64,000 nucleotides of DNA from Erodium maritimum. Its lineage: Eukaryota > Streptophyta > Magnoliopsida > Geraniales > Geraniaceae. Positions 1 to 12,340 of this stretch are shown here, piece after piece; position 1 is the stretch's first letter, and each line of letters opens with the position of its first letter. Location: contig OY997593.1 in NCBI GenBank assembly GCA_963921825.1, positions 64,092,039 to 64,156,038 on the forward strand, given 5' to 3'. The notes below the pieces were generated by a model. It was not told the DNA's origin, searched no databases, and worked only from the letters and a program-made list of their open reading frames with translations. Both the position numbers and the translations under genes were made by a program.

Positions 1-1314
1 AGGAGGTACAATCAGGTGATCGATTGACCTGTGGAGAGAAAGTGGTAAGTGATGGTAAGTGTAATTATGGGTGTGAATCACGTGTGGTGTGTATTGGTGA
101 ACGTGCGTATTTCTTTGATTGATTGTGGACCCTGCGGGGCATTGTTCGATAGATCCTGCGGGATACCGGTTAGGGGACCCACACCGTTGAGGATTCCGGT
201 GTGGGGTTGGTTTATAGGAATGATTAATGGTGATTTGGTATGGTACCCACACCGTTGAGGATTCCGGTGTGGGAATGGTTTAAGGGAATGATTAATGGTA
301 ATTTGGTATGGTACCCACACCGTTGAGGATTCCGGTGTGGGGAATGATTTACCCTGCGAGGCATTGGTTATTGGATATACACCGTGGAGGATTCTGGTGC
401 AGAGAATGATTTACCCAGCGGGGCATTGGTTATTGGATATACACCGTGGAGGATTCTGGCGCAGAGAATGGTTTACCCTGCGGGGCATTGGTAGTTGGAC
501 CTACACCGTTGAGGAGTCCGGTGTGGGTATTATTGGTCCCTGCGGGGCATTTGGATGGTTTACTTTGCGGGTTTGGTTACTTGGTTGATTCACCCAAGTG
601 TATGCGTTCTACGGGAGTATTACCTTGGTTCCCTATGACAGATGGTTCCTTGGAGACGTTTCCGAGAATTCCGATGATATGCGTCCCCCTAGGGATGTTT
701 CCGGCATTCTCGATGTTATACGTCTTTGTGATGTCATGCGTCTCCTCTGGACCTAGGGAAAATCCGACATGACACAACGAGTATTGTGGATCGGAGGGTT
801 GCGACTTCATGTCCCACGACATTTATTAAACGCTCTATCCTTTATTGATTATTTAAGAAGTGCTTAGATCCTCTTATTTTCCTGCGATCATTATTGACTC
901 TTTGAAATTGTTACACATTCGGTTTGCCTCCGTATTTCATTATCGGTTTGGTTTCTCGTTTTGTTAATATTTGAATAAGCTTGTGAACTCTTTTTTATTA
1001 AAAAAAAAGGGTAACCTGGTTATGCATTTTCCCTACTGAGCGTAAGCTCACCCCTCCTGTCTTTGTGGTGTTTCAGGTGTTGAGCGGGAGCAGTATTAGC
1101 TGGACTCTCGGAGCTTGGGAGCTATGAGGGTTTAGCTAGGTCTAGAGACGTGCACTTTTTATTTTGGATTTCATATTTATTATTGAGCTGTGACTCTTAC
1201 TTTTGAAGGTTTTATACTAGTTTGGAACTCTGTTTATTTTCCTTTATCTCGTTTTAATTGTAAATCGCTAGTCACGTCTCGAGCCCTGTCAAGAATCGGA
1301 TTTGGGGCATGACA
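1..1314 (+). repeat. 3' part of a large LTR (family L), cut by the window edge
   Basis: This is the right-hand part of the same long LTR family found complete at 33421-36530, 50932-53239 and 60292-63377. Shared landmarks are a tandem-repeat zone (about 120-560), the hairpin TGAGCGTAAGCTCA at 1037-1050, and the terminus ending GGGGCATGACA at 1314. The start lies outside the window, so I cannot tell a solo LTR from the 3' LTR of a full element. No primer-binding site follows 1314, so it is not a 5' LTR. The small ORFs inside it are repeat artefacts. Confidence 0.85.
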
Positions 1315-1807
1315 CACCTCGTCCTACTTGATTGCCTTTTGGCATTAATGAAATCTCCGGTTACTCGTTTCAAAAAAAATATATCTCAAAATAGAGTGTT
1401 ATAACGTTTGTGTCATGTTCAACACAATAAAGAGAAATCAAAATAGGACATCACATTCAGATTACAAATCCAAATTGATATTCAAAAACATCATAAACAT
1501 AAGTTTTATCTCTTCACTTTATTCTCTTGTCTTAATTATTCAAAGGGGTACATGTCAACAAAGATAAGTGAGTAAAAACTGAAATTCAAAAACATTAAAA
1601 CAAGACAAAAATAAATAAAACAAATAAAGTAAAAGTAGAACAGGTAACCTAAAATTAAAACATATCCAAACAACAAATATCATTCAATTCATGAGCATTA
1701 ATGGAACTTTATTTTTCAGAAACTGGTGCAAAATATAAAGTTTGATATTAGTACAACGTCAAATACAAAGTGGAGAGATGTCTGAACGATATACCATCAT
1801 CCAAAAT
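1315..1807. other. AT-rich intergenic DNA with a possible LINE 3' tail at 1320-1376
   Basis: After the LTR, the stretch ending GTTTCAAAAAAAA near 1376 resembles the 3' tail of the retroposon at 16003-17358 (minus), whose end also reads GTTTC plus poly(A). The rest is AT-rich and I see no gene in it. Confidence 0.35.
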
Positions 1808-3165
1808 TTATAAATTATCCATTTCAGCCTCCAAAGCTTTAGTACAAATCAAGGCTTGTATAATCATCGTAGTCAAGGAACTCGTGAAATCTACGAGTAT
1901 TCTACTTCCACTACTAAAAACGCATTCACTTGAAACTGTTGTGACTGGAATGGCTAGAACATCTATAGTCATTCTTGATAGAATGGGGTATCAGTGGGCA
2001 TTTTATGCCCACTAATACAAGGCTTGGAAAGAAGTAGAATCATCATCTTCTTCTTCCTCAAAGAGGTATTTCTCTAACTTAGATTTTGTTGTTCCCTATA
2101 TCAAGGTTTTCAATCTCTTATAAGGCTCAAATCTTTGGCTGCTTTGTCCGTGACAACTACTGTTGGTATGGAAAATGACGTTACCGACTCACCAGATTGA
2201 TCATATTCCCTACCATTCTGAAAAAAAACAATGATTTCAAAGATTTTTCCACTAATATGATGAGTATGTTGGAGTTTTTAGTTGAATACATCGTCTCAAT
2301 AAGATAGGTCACATAATTAAGTTTCTTTCGGGGATAAAAACATGAGGGCAATGAATGTAAACAAGTTTAAGATACCCAAATCCCTAATCCAACTGAAATG
2401 AATGTATGAAGCTGTGTTCTCATATCTATGCTCTCGTGTATAGAACCCATGATGTATGAGTATTAGATATTTCATCTAATATAAATTTTGATATAACATA
2501 TGTTGAATGTAACACTTTAAATGTTATCTCATAAAATTACTCTAAGAAAGGTATCACATAATTGCAATCAACCCAGTCCCTCTGATTTAGTCTACCTAAT
2601 TGGGGCTTATCCTTGCAAACCTTACTATCCATTTCTAACTTTAGAGTAGGATCTAGGCGACAATAAATAGCAAAAAAAAAAATTGTAAGCTACCTACTTA
2701 TTTTAGCATCATGTAAGTTGAATTCTACCTAGTTTTGACATCTAAGGACAATAACCTCGATGTCCTATCCAACTTTCTCAACAATTGACAACTTAATGAA
2801 CATAACATCAAATCTTCTTCTTTTTACAAATTTCACAATCAAAGTTATCCCACCATTCATAATTAGGTTCAAGGTGTGTGCTACACATCACATATGCATA
2901 AATTTATCATCTAACACAGAGTTACACAACGAATTATGTTGTGAACTCAAATGTCTTACGACACCATCATTAACACTATCGTTATCAATAGTAAAAATCA
3001 TAATTCTATTTAGACCCCATGAATGCATACAAAAATCAATAGATCTTCTAATGTCTTCCTCTTTGTGGGAAGTAATTTGACATAAATTTATTAAATGTTT
3101 ACGTAGTACCAAATTATCATGAATAAAGTGAGTTGTGAGACACGTGTAGTTGATTTTTTATGTTG
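1808..3165 (-). pseudogene. hAT-superfamily (Ac/RICESLEEPER-like) transposase, degenerate
   Basis: Read on the minus strand, the segment at about 3160-2700 gives transposase-core text with HKEEDIRRSIDFC, then a TIDNDSVND block (a DDE-type Asp context in hAT proteins) and, after a stop, AHTLNLI. Near the end (1970-1808) an open stretch reads DVLAIPVTTVSSE, then GSRIL and ALICTKALEAEMDNL followed by a stop. That is the typical hAT C-terminal dimerisation domain. Between these blocks are many stops and frameshifts, so the copy is dead. I did not find terminal inverted repeats or an 8-bp target duplication. The superfamily call rests on these motifs only. Confidence 0.72.
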
Positions 3166-4982
3166 GGTTTTATGCCTAGGACAAGTCATCCCCAGTACTA
3201 CGTCATTTGAGTTGATAAATAATTGGAAAATATTTTATTATTATTAAGTTGCAGTAATAATGAAACTGTAAATAAACTACTTCATATAAAGTATAAAGGA
3301 ACATTTCTCTAATAGAAGAACTCTTATGGATAAAGGAGGGAGTCTATTCACTCGTCCTTAGCCTAAACCGATAGTATGACTTTTGACTTGAGGATCATGT
3401 TGTATTGATCATGCGTATAGAGATATAAGTTAAAGTCACAGATGTTAAAGAGTTTGACACTGAAGGACTCGTGTTGAGAATACTCCATAGAACAGAGACT
3501 TGAGCATCTCCCAAGAACAGAGGAAGGGGGATGATCATAGCGTCATTGGCAAAGAAAAGGGAGAACAGGTGAGGCGGCTACAAGTATTTCAAAGTTGAGA
3601 GGGAGTCTTAGGGTTTTTTTTTTTGTAAATGCCCTGGCTAAAACACTTTGGTATGTATAGAGTCATTCCTTCCACGTTCCACCACAAGACGCTACTTAAA
3701 ATGCATATGGGCCTGTAGTGGCCCATTTAATTGTTTTGCCCTCCTTTGAAGATTTGAAATGAGTTGATAAACTTATTAGGCTTGTTTGCTATTTTGAATA
3801 AGCTGCCAACGTCATAGCAGTTGTCCAGGGTTTGTCTTCCCTTCCTTGGATATAATTATAATCCAAAGTGTTAAATGTTTGTTGAGGTTATCCTCTGTTT
3901 CAGCAACTCGAATCATGTTGCTAGATGAACATGAACATGGTCCCCTCAAAATTACACTGCATACTAATACTATTCTGACCGAATATACGCCAATCTCCTC
4001 ATCTCAACTCTAATGTTTTCATGATTAATGCTCTCTTCATGCTTCTGCTTGTTTTCACTTATCCATACAGACATCAACAACTACGTCAGTAGATCTTGAC
4101 CTCCGCTTACTCGAAATGGTTAGTGTATAATTGAGCATGTTTTATTTGACCATTTATTTATGAAAAAAAAACTGTCAAAGATCAAAATACTCGGTCGTGT
4201 TGACTCGTACCAAGAAAAGGAGAGCATTAACACCAAATCATGACAAGAAAGAAAAATAAAATAAAACATATAGAACTAAATAAAATCAAGTATTATTAGT
4301 TTATTGATACAAAAATATATATAAACGTTTCCATAAAATACTCATCCAGCTAGTGGTCGTGCAACTTGCTACCTCTACCAGTCTGAATATATTGGTCTAA
4401 GAGTGTTTCTTTTAATTTCATTTAAGTATTTTTTTTTCTTACATCGTCCTCCACGTTGCTCCGACAGCCGCCTAAATATACAGTTGTCCATGACTGTACT
4501 TGGGAGAGAGCGAACATATCGGTACTGAACTGCCTTGAATTAAAAAAAAAAAGTTTATTCGACCACATGGCTTCACTGCCTTGAATCAATTCTCTGTAAA
4601 GGAATCAGAATCCCAACTATTTTGCAGAATTCAACAAAGATTCCTGAAATCCCGGAAACATCATTTCAGATTTTTAAGGTTTAATCCTGAAACCCCTCGA
4701 ACCCAGAATCACTATTATATGTGTTTTTCTGTTCCCAGAAATTGGGAACTTGTGTTAGCACTCTTTTCAACGGAGAAATAATCATAACGAAACAGCTCAG
4801 AGTAGAAAATGTCATTAAAGCCTCAATCCAAATCCACAATTACATGAACCCAGAAAAGAAAGAAAAAACTATACAAAATCATGAGAGTAAATTCATTCAT
4901 CAGAATCATTTTTGGTATATATACAAAACTCACAAACCAGAAACCGAGAGTAAAATTCAGTTATAACCTAACTACGGAGGAG
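3166..4982. other. Intergenic, AT-rich; no gene recognised
   Basis: A sequence starting TGTTGGGTTTTATGCC near 3162 looks like the start of a copia-type LTR, but I found no matching second end. Short ORFs at 4581-4966 lie just downstream of the minus-strand RING gene and are more likely its 3' flank or UTR than coding. Confidence 0.4.
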
Positions 4983-5486
4983 CTATAGACCGGAAACCTG
5001 AGAGTAGTCGCCGTAAAATTCTGGAACGCCGGAGGCGGCCCAGAGCCTCTCATTGAACTGCTCCATCATGTCGTCGGGGATGAACGGAGTCCGGCAAAGC
5101 GGGCACGTCTTCTGGTCGTATCCCATCCACCGGTCCAGGCACCCCCGGTGGAAAATGTGACGGCAATTCCTCAGCCGCCTCACGTCGTCGTCGCCCTCGA
5201 ACTCGTACAGACACACGGCGCAGCCCTCCGGCGGGTCCACCAGTTCCGAGAATTTCACGACGGGGAGGATTTCGCTGATGAGGACGGCCGAGACGGAGTG
5301 GAACTCGGACACCCGGGTACCCGATCCGAGGTGGTCGGACCAGGAAATGTCGGGTTCGAGGAAATCGGAGAGTCCCAGGAAGGTGAAGAGGGTGGAGACG
5401 AGCTTTCTGATGAAACCCAGAACGGAGAGCGTGTGGAGGAGCAGCTTCGGGAGGAGGAGCTCAGTGTAGCCCACAGGGAAACCCAT
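4983..5486 (-). CDS. BRH1: RING-H2 E3 ubiquitin ligase, BRH1-like
   Basis: Single-exon protein of 167 residues. The N-terminus (MGFPVGYTELLLPK) with a hydrophobic segment at about residues 10-40 is the hallmark of the plant BRH1 (brassinosteroid-responsive RING-H2) / RHA group, and the length matches that family. The RING-H2 finger is complete: Cys89, Cys92, Cys108, His110, His113, Cys116, Cys128 and Cys131, in C3H2C3 order. It should bind two zinc ions and an E2 enzyme and transfer ubiquitin; the hydrophobic N-terminus suggests membrane association. The start is the first ATG of the conserved N-terminus, with a TATA box about 90 bp upstream. No intron or lesion is visible. The exact orthologue (BRH1 versus other RHA members) is inferred from motif memory, not a search. 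Confidence 0.92.
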   Translation of the reverse strand: MGFPVGYTELLLPKLLLHTLSVLGFIRKLVSTLFTFLGLSDFLEPDISWSDHLGSGTRVSEFHSVSAVLISEILPVVKFSELVDPPEGCAVCLYEFEGDDDVRRLRNCRHIFHRGCLDRWMGYDQKTCPLCRTPFIPDDMMEQFNERLWAASGVPEFYGDYSQVSGL

Positions 5487-5580
5487 TGGAGACCCAATTG
5501 AAGAGCTTCTGATGTTCGGGTCGGGTTAAGATAGAGGAGGAGGAGGAGGAGCTGCAGCAGAGAGGATGCAGAGTATATAG
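5487..5580 (-). promoter_or_regulatory. Core promoter and 5' UTR of the RING-H2 gene
   Basis: On the minus strand a TATA box (CTCTATATACTC; TATATA at 5574-5579) lies about 88-93 bp before the start codon. A pyrimidine-rich run of TCC repeats (about 5532-5551 on this strand) falls in the presumed 5' UTR, a common feature of plant leaders. Spacing fits a leader of roughly 50-60 nt. Confidence 0.6.
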
Positions 5581-5749
5581 AGGCAGAGGAAGTGGGTGAA
5601 AAGACGAAATTGGGCATGGTATGGGGGAGAATTGCAAGGAAATGGACAAATTATGTACGACAAAAACTCTCGCTTCGTTCTTTTGTTTTTACACAGAACA
5701 TGGATTGTCCTAAAAGGAACACTCCCACTGAGTGTGACCAAACTAATCA

Positions 5750-7115
5750 TCATCCGTCACGTTGAAGAGATGTAAATTGTGAGGGGCAGTTTCGTCCAAG
5801 ATGTAACTTTAGCTGTAATTACCTGATTTTTCTATCTATAAAAACATTAAAAGAAGCCGAGCTGTAAAATACTGTTATTTATTAGACTGTTACCATATTT
5901 TCATACAAATCAATTACTACATAATCTCTGTATTAAAAACTGAGTAATTTTCATGTAGTAATAAATTTAATGTAAGAGATTTGCATTTTATCTTTGCTAA
6001 TTGCTAGCTAGGGAAACTAAGGTTAGTAAGCACTAAGAACTAGTGACTATGGATATTTATAACAGATGGGATTAAGTCAAATTTGTCTGGCCAAGTAGTT
6101 ATTCATTTCAAGTCCAACTAGCCACGTGGGATGGTTGGTTGGACGTTTAATTACAACAACTTGCACGATTCAAAATTGTTATGTCGAGTTTATAGTATGA
6201 CATGTTTTTCTATTTACATGACATCCGACTATAATTGTATGAACTAAAGTCCATATGAGTGGAAGATAACGAAATCTTCCGACCGACACGAGAAAAAGGA
6301 GGGGAGCAAATAGGGTAGCATGAAAGGAGAAGGGGCATTGAAGGGAAAGCATGAAAAAGAAGGTGTAATGGTGATGGGCATATCCCAACGAATTAAGGGG
6401 CGATGTTGGTTGCCTAACGCACATCAAGGACTGCGAGTGAGGGGCACACACATAAAATGGACTCCTCATGAATATTATTAATGGCCTTTACCTAATTGTC
6501 ATTTCGGATAGTTTTATTTATTTTTATTTTTCATTTTGCAAGGACATGCGTGTGTTGTATGATCATGTATCAATACATGTACAATGATAAGATATGGATT
6601 TGTATGTAATCAAGTTATGGAGAGAAGGTTGAAGGAACAAGGAGTGTGTGGTGGCTTAGATAGCTCCAAGAGAGCGATCATGATGCATGCATGGGCTTGG
6701 GCGGGCATGGATGCCAAAGCCGCACGAAACGTGTCCGATGCGGACACGACACTTTTGGGGCCACCGCACGGTGGTGGGTCCGCCGTCTGCAGATCCCGAC
6801 CGCAACCTCTTCCCGGAGGAGACTGTCATGTTGCGTTAGGGTTGGGTCAAGCTGTAAAAACGACGTGTGAGAGAGAGAGAGGTCACATTGATCATTGCGA
6901 AAGATTAAAGACACTGACTAGGAACAGGACCATATGTATGTACGTGCTGGTCTCATCTCTTCTTCCCTTTCATCTACTTTACCCTAATCATTGTTTTGTG
7001 TCCATTCATCCTTTAATTTTTGAACCACAAAACGTCATTAAGGAGACATAGAAACTGCTCTTCCTTGTGAAACCCTAGGTCGCCCTGGTAATATTAGGGA
7101 CATGGAAACTTTGTT
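5750..7115. other. Intergenic region; no gene supported
   Basis: Mostly AT-rich, with a GC-richer island at about 6700-6870. A 155-codon ORF (6584-7051) has no recognisable domain and odd composition, so I do not call it a gene. An 8-bp perfect inverted repeat with a 3-bp loop sits at 6730-6748. Confidence 0.5.
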
Positions 7116-7120
7116 TGTTG

Positions 7121-8809
7121 TGTTGGGTCTCTAGGTAGGGTTGGAGATGAACCAACTCGCAGCGGAAAATCAATGAAAACCAAGAGACAATTAGAACCAT
7201 GAAACAACTAACAAAGAATGGATTAACAAGAGAAAAATTTCAGCACTAGTTCTTACCAAAACAAGAACACCGGTTAACGAATGATTGGCTTGAGTCTCCA
7301 AGACGCCTACGTATCCACATGGGAATCAAAGCCACGTAGTTCTTCTCTTTGAGGACTCAAGAACACAAACATGGAGGTGGAAACTAGCCAAACCCGAAAT
7401 GGTCATGGAAGAGGGAGAGAAAATGTGTTTCCTATTCTTGTCTTGTCTTTGTTATGTTGAAAAAAGATGACTTAAACATAACAAAACCCATACTTGTCCA
7501 ACTAAAGGCATAGGACAAGTATGGTGTCAAGTAAGGTGTAAATAGGACAAAGTATGGCAAGACAAGATTGGGTTAGGTGGTGAATCACCAACACCTTAAT
7601 CCTTGTCTTGCTTGCTTAGTACTAATTAATCAAGACTTGATTAATTAGTTTCATGGGCCTTGGTTGCATGGGCCTTTCATGGGCCTCTTGGAACATGGCC
7701 CGTGGCCATTTCCAACGAGGTCCCGTGATTCGCTCATCGCCTCCAAGCCTTCCATACCGGAAATGTCCAACATTATCCGACGCGATCAATCCCAAGACTC
7801 CAAGCCTTGTCTCGATCCGTAAAGTCCTATTCACTTACGGGCACATGACCCAAAACCCAGTTTTGGTCATGTCCCGAGACAACTCCCTTTTGGCCATTCT
7901 CCATAAATGTGTCAATGAGTTTCATCCTCCGGTGTGACCCTTAGGTTTATGCATGTCAATAGATCAATGTAAAATCCCATTTTACTTGATCCTATTTAAG
8001 TGGCAACTAACGAGACTTTAGTATTGCCTGACACTACATAACGAATCGACCCTATCGATTCTAACCTTTCCGTCGTCCCTGTCATTATCCTTTTATCTCC
8101 GATATCCTGATTGAGATAAGGCATAGAGCTGTCATCCTTATTATTCTCAATCAATGTTCCTTGATATGTGAGATGACTAAAGATATGATACCCAGTATCA
8201 TGTGCATGGCCATGCTATTCTTTCAGTCACTCTCGATCAAGCGGCCGAGAACCGATATCTTTCCCATACCTTAGTATGAGGGATAAATCCCTTAGCCGTC
8301 TTTCGTGTCACTCATGTAGCCCGTCCCCAAGCCAATCCTGGCCGTTATGGAAGCCCTGTTACGGACAACGTTAGGCTCAGGTCAAACTCAGTTGTTGACT
8401 ACATAGCGATCACAAAGACTCCTTGGTCTAAGGATACATGACAAGCTACAACACTGAATATGTTCATGACTTAATCTATGGCACATATTCAGGGCGGGTC
8501 GTCCAATATCATGTCCCACATGATATCTATGATCAGACTCCGGAATCCCATTCCAATGACTAACAGAACGTAAGCCATAAAGAGCCATCTTTCATACTAG
8601 TCGCTTCTAGTGAAGCTTTGTTGACTAGGGACCCATCGAGTGTGATCTATCTCGATCTATGGTTCTATTCGCATGGTGGGCATAGATCAGAGCACACATC
8701 GATATATTACTCCAACACATAAGTAATATAAAGCCGCTTTAATTTTATTGCTAACGATGATATATACATTTGGACATTTAGGATTGAACTACGGGCACTA
8801 AGACTAACA
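7121..8809 (-). repeat. 3' LTR of the copia element
   Basis: 1689 bp, TGTTGGG at one edge and TAACA at the other on this strand. The 11-nt purine tract of the minus strand (complement of 8810-8820) lies next to it, as expected for a 3' LTR. It differs from the other LTR at one site that I could see (7508 A versus 14284 G region). ORFs inside it appear identically in both copies and are not genes. Confidence 0.95.
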
Positions 8810-8960
8810 ATCTCCCACTTGCCCTAGTTCCAATCTAAACTCCAATATGTCCCCATCGACTTTACATGTCTAACATGTTCAGGCAGTGACACTGCCTTAG
8901 TCAAAGGGTTGGCTATGTTATCATCTGTTGCAATATCGGTTATCTTCACTTCACCTCAGT

Positions 8961-9158
8961 TCAGTATTTATCTGATGAGGTGGATACGCCGCAGTACATG
9001 TTTGGATTTGTTATACGATCTAGGCTTTTAGCTTGCGCAATGGCCCTTGTGTTGTCGCAAGATGGATTCACCGGGCTGGATGGGTTTTTAATTACACCCA
9101 GCCCTGCCATGAATTTCCAAATCCACATAGCCTCCTTAGCTGCCTCTGCAGCATCCAT
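8961..9158 (-). pseudogene. copia RNase H fragment
   Basis: The translation carries the copia RNase H context EAAKEAMWIWKF and the conserved CDNTRAIAQAK block. It then drifts out of frame. Only about 65 residues are open, far short of a full domain, and the element-end part of RNase H is scrambled between here and the 3' LTR. Confidence 0.8.
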
Positions 9159-9396
9159 GTACTTGGCCTCTGTCGTAGATTCGGAAATGGTATCTTGCTT
9201 TACGCTTTCCCAGCTAAAGCTCTGCCATTCAGCGTAAACACATATCCTGATTGACTTCTAAAGTCATCTGGATTTGTCTTGGAAAACTAGCGTCTACTCA
9301 TCCTTCGACGACTAGTTCAGCATCATCTTTCCCCCGGGTTAGAATGATGTCTACTGGTACAACATAAGGCTTACGAGACGTCTGGTCTCATACATG

Positions 9397-10384
9397 TCAT
9401 GGCATATATGATCGATCCTGCCCCCAGGCGCATAGGATTCTCATCATCCTTTTCAGCTCATCAGGTGTCTTAGGACACTGAGTCTTGCTGAGATGAATGC
9501 CATGACTAGTGGGTAAGAGTCCTTTCTTTGAATCGAGCATTAAGAACCTACTCAATGCCTTGTTCACATAGGTTCCCTGACTTAAATCCAAGACCCTCTT
9601 GGTGCGATCTCTACATATCTTAATCCTTAAGATATGAGAAGCATCACCTAAGTCCTTTATTGAAAAACACTTCCTCAACCAAGCTTTAGTCTCGTGCAAG
9701 GTTGGGATGTCGTTTTCAATGAGAACCAGAAAGGTAATATTGCTCCCACTAGCCTTCTTATAAACGCAAGATTCATCCTCGTTCTTGATTAAGCCAAATC
9801 CAATTACAGCTTCATCAAAACGAAGGATCCAACTCTGAGAAGTTCGTTTCAATCCATAAATGGATTTCAACAACTTATAAATCTTTCCTTTATTCTTCGG
9901 ATCGTCAAAACCTTTGGGCCGAGACATATAAACGTACTCAGTCAAATTTCCATTTAGGAAAGCGGTTTTGACATCCACTTGTCATATCTCGTAATTATGA
10001 TACGTAGTTATGTCAAGAAGAATTTGGATCGATTTTGACCATAGCCACTAAGGAGAAGGTTTTCTCATAGTCAATCCATTGGATCTGCCTATAACCTTTC
10101 GCCACCATTTGAGCTTTGTAGGTCAGAGGGTTGCCGTCTATGTCCATCTTCACCTTGAAGATCCATTTGCATCCTATGGTCCTCACACCATTGATGGGAT
10201 CAACCGGTTCCCAGACTCGGTTGTCCGACATGGATTGCATTTCCTCCCTCATGGCTCCCAGCCATAACTCGGAGTTGGGCCCATCCACGACTTCCTGAAA
10301 GGTGGCTGGATCATCGTGATCCACCATGGCTTCATTGTTACCTCCGGATACCATATCTTGGAGGTGGAAGATTGATCCTTTCAA
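9397..10384 (-). pseudogene. copia reverse transcriptase, catalytic box deleted
   Basis: The N-terminal part (10384-10013) contains REEMQSM and GCKWIFKVK, typical of the copia RT fingers. The second part (9978-9397) opens with MDVKTAFLNGNL and includes KSIYGLKRTSQSW. The YxDD catalytic box expected after FLVL is missing: the codons at 9721-9723 and 9718-9720 join FLVL directly to IENDIPTL, in frame, so roughly seven residues were lost without a frameshift. The two parts are separated by a frameshift near 9980-10012. The enzyme cannot be active. Confidence 0.88.
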
Positions 10385-10472
10385 ATCGCCTTGGACCTTC
10401 CGGAATTGTAACAGGAATTGGTTGTTACTCTACGACAATCTCTGGCTCCTTTCTACTGGGTTGCCAATTGGT

Positions 10473-11461
10473 TTAGACAGATCTGTACCATCCTGAATTT
10501 CTTTGAGATGCACAGTCCTCCCAATGACGTCTTTGGAAACAAAACTTCTTTTCCATAAAGACCCCACCCCAAGCGACGAACACCATGTTCTCACTGGGAT
10601 TGTAGAAATAGTATCCCCTTGTTGCTTTGGGATACCACACGAAGGTGCATATCTCAGATCTTGGTTCGAGCTTAGTCGAAACCAAATGTTTCACATAAGC
10701 CTCGCAACCACAAATCTTTAGGAAGGACAAAGCGGGCATCATCCCGTACCATTTTTAAAATGGTGTCCCTTCCACACCATTCGTCGAAGCCCGATTCACT
10801 ATGAATGCGGTCGTCTCTAGAGCAAAACCCCTAAAAGAGATTGGGAGATCAGTCCAACTAATCATGGAACAGACCATTGTCTAACAATGTCCGATTTCTC
10901 CGTTTGGCTACACCTTTCAACTACAGTGACCTAGGAGGAGTCCATTCCAAAAGGATCCCATTCTCTTTTAGATGATCTAATAACTCTGTGGTCAAGTATT
11001 TTCCACCTCGATCCAATCGAAGTGCCTTAATACCTTTGTCAAGCTGGTTTTCTACTATAGTCTTAAACTCTTTGAATTTATCAAAAGTTTCAGACTTATG
11101 TCTCACCGAATAGACATAACCATATTTACTGTAATCATCAGTAAATGTGATAAAGTAGCTAAAACCCCTCCTGGCAAGTGAACTTATTGGTCTACACACA
11201 TTCGAGTGTATCAGCCCCAATAATTCACCCGCCCTTTCATCGAGATCGATAAAAGGGAACTTTAGTCATTTTGCCCATCAAACAAACCTTGCACCTATCG
11301 ATCGAATGGAATTCGAATGAACCTGAAAGTCCGCACTTCTGAAGTGCTGATAGGTGCTTCTTGTTTATGCGACCTAAATGATAGTGCCTTAACAGAGTTA
11401 GGTTTAAATCGTTGGATTTAAAACCTCTTGGTATTAACGGAATATATAGAACTTGAGGCAT
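10473..11461 (-). pseudogene. copia integrase region, broken
   Basis: Three fragments: the GAG-preintegrase/zinc region (11461-11237, with CKVCLMGKM), the catalytic core (11220-10921, with YFITFTDDYSKYGY and LRLDRGGKY) and the region after the core (10742-10473). The first catalytic Asp, expected in the LIHSDVC-type motif, is Asn here (LIHSNVC, codon AAT), a G-to-A change. The fragments are separated by stops and shifts, so no single open frame remains. Confidence 0.85.
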
Positions 11462-11469
11462 TGTTACCC

Positions 11470-12340
11470 ATATCTAATATGTACAATCCTCCAACCATGT
11501 CAGTACTGGTATAAAACATATCATTGCATAGAACATTGAAAACTCCATTTCCAATATTAACATTATATCCTTCCTTGTCAAACACGGATACAGATATAAT
11601 ATTCCTACTAAAAGTAGGTATGCAATATACATTATACAATACTAAGACAAGGCCTCTTGGCAAAGCAAGACTCATGGATCCTACAGCAGTTTCCACAACT
11701 CTGAGGTCCATTTCGTGCTTTCCAAATCTCTCCTACTTTCAGCCACCATATATTAGTGCATGTGTGAGATTCAGTCATGGTATCTAATACCCATGAATCT
11801 TTGGAAGTAGAGAGATGTAGCTCTATAGAGTTAATACCGAATGAAGGCACGATCCCACCGCCCTTCCTTAGATCATCCAGGTTTCCTGATGAAGGCGCAG
11901 TCCTACTGCCCTTCTTCAGATCATCCAGGCTATTTGATGAAGGCGCAGTCCCACTGCCCTTTTTCAGATCAGCCGTGAACTTCCTGTAATCCCGGTTCCA
12001 ATGACCAGGCTGTCGGCAGTAGAAGCAGACATTCTCAGGTGTCTCATCTTTCCTGCCAAGTGCGCATGGGCCCAGCCCTTGCCACTTCCAATTCCCTTGT
12101 TGACCATCAGAATATCCTTGGATCCCAGATCCCTGAGATATTCTTCTCAGCAGCTGATGACACTTCATGTAACTCTGATATGGTCTTAGAGACAGCCTTG
12201 TCAAGGACATATTCTTTGCGTTCAGACTTGAGGACTATCCTCAAAATTTTGTACCAGTCCAAATAGTTTGTCCCATTCAACTTGACCCTGTCAAGAATGG
12301 TTTTTAATGACAAACTATTAATGTTCGCTGAATTTGCCAT
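11470..12340 (-). pseudogene. copia gag and protease start, frameshifted
   Basis: The gag start at 12340 reads MANSANINSLSLKTI and continues with LNGTNYLDWYK. A shift moves the frame to 12210-11632. The zinc knuckle there has CFYCRQPGHWNRDY: its last ligand is Tyr instead of Cys (codon TAC, one transition from TGC). After it come three tandem 16-residue units of the type DLKKGSxTAPSS (about 11845-11975). The protease opening WVLDT lacks its Gly (WVLDTM) and is followed by a shift into another frame. Confidence 0.85.

Noticed and set aside
3162..3200. Start of another copia LTR (TGTTGGGTTTTATGCC)
   Set aside because: No matching second terminus, primer site or target duplication was found.
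5148..5753. Plus- and minus-strand ORFs overlapping the RING gene
   Set aside because: Shadow frames of the RING-H2 coding sequence and its pyrimidine-rich leader.
6584..7051. 155-codon ORF as a possible gene
   Set aside because: No recognisable domain, unusual composition, and no start or splice context that supports it.
7622..8588. ORFs of 66-94 codons repeated exactly at 14398-15364
   Set aside because: They are in the two copia LTRs; identity reflects recent insertion, not gene duplication.
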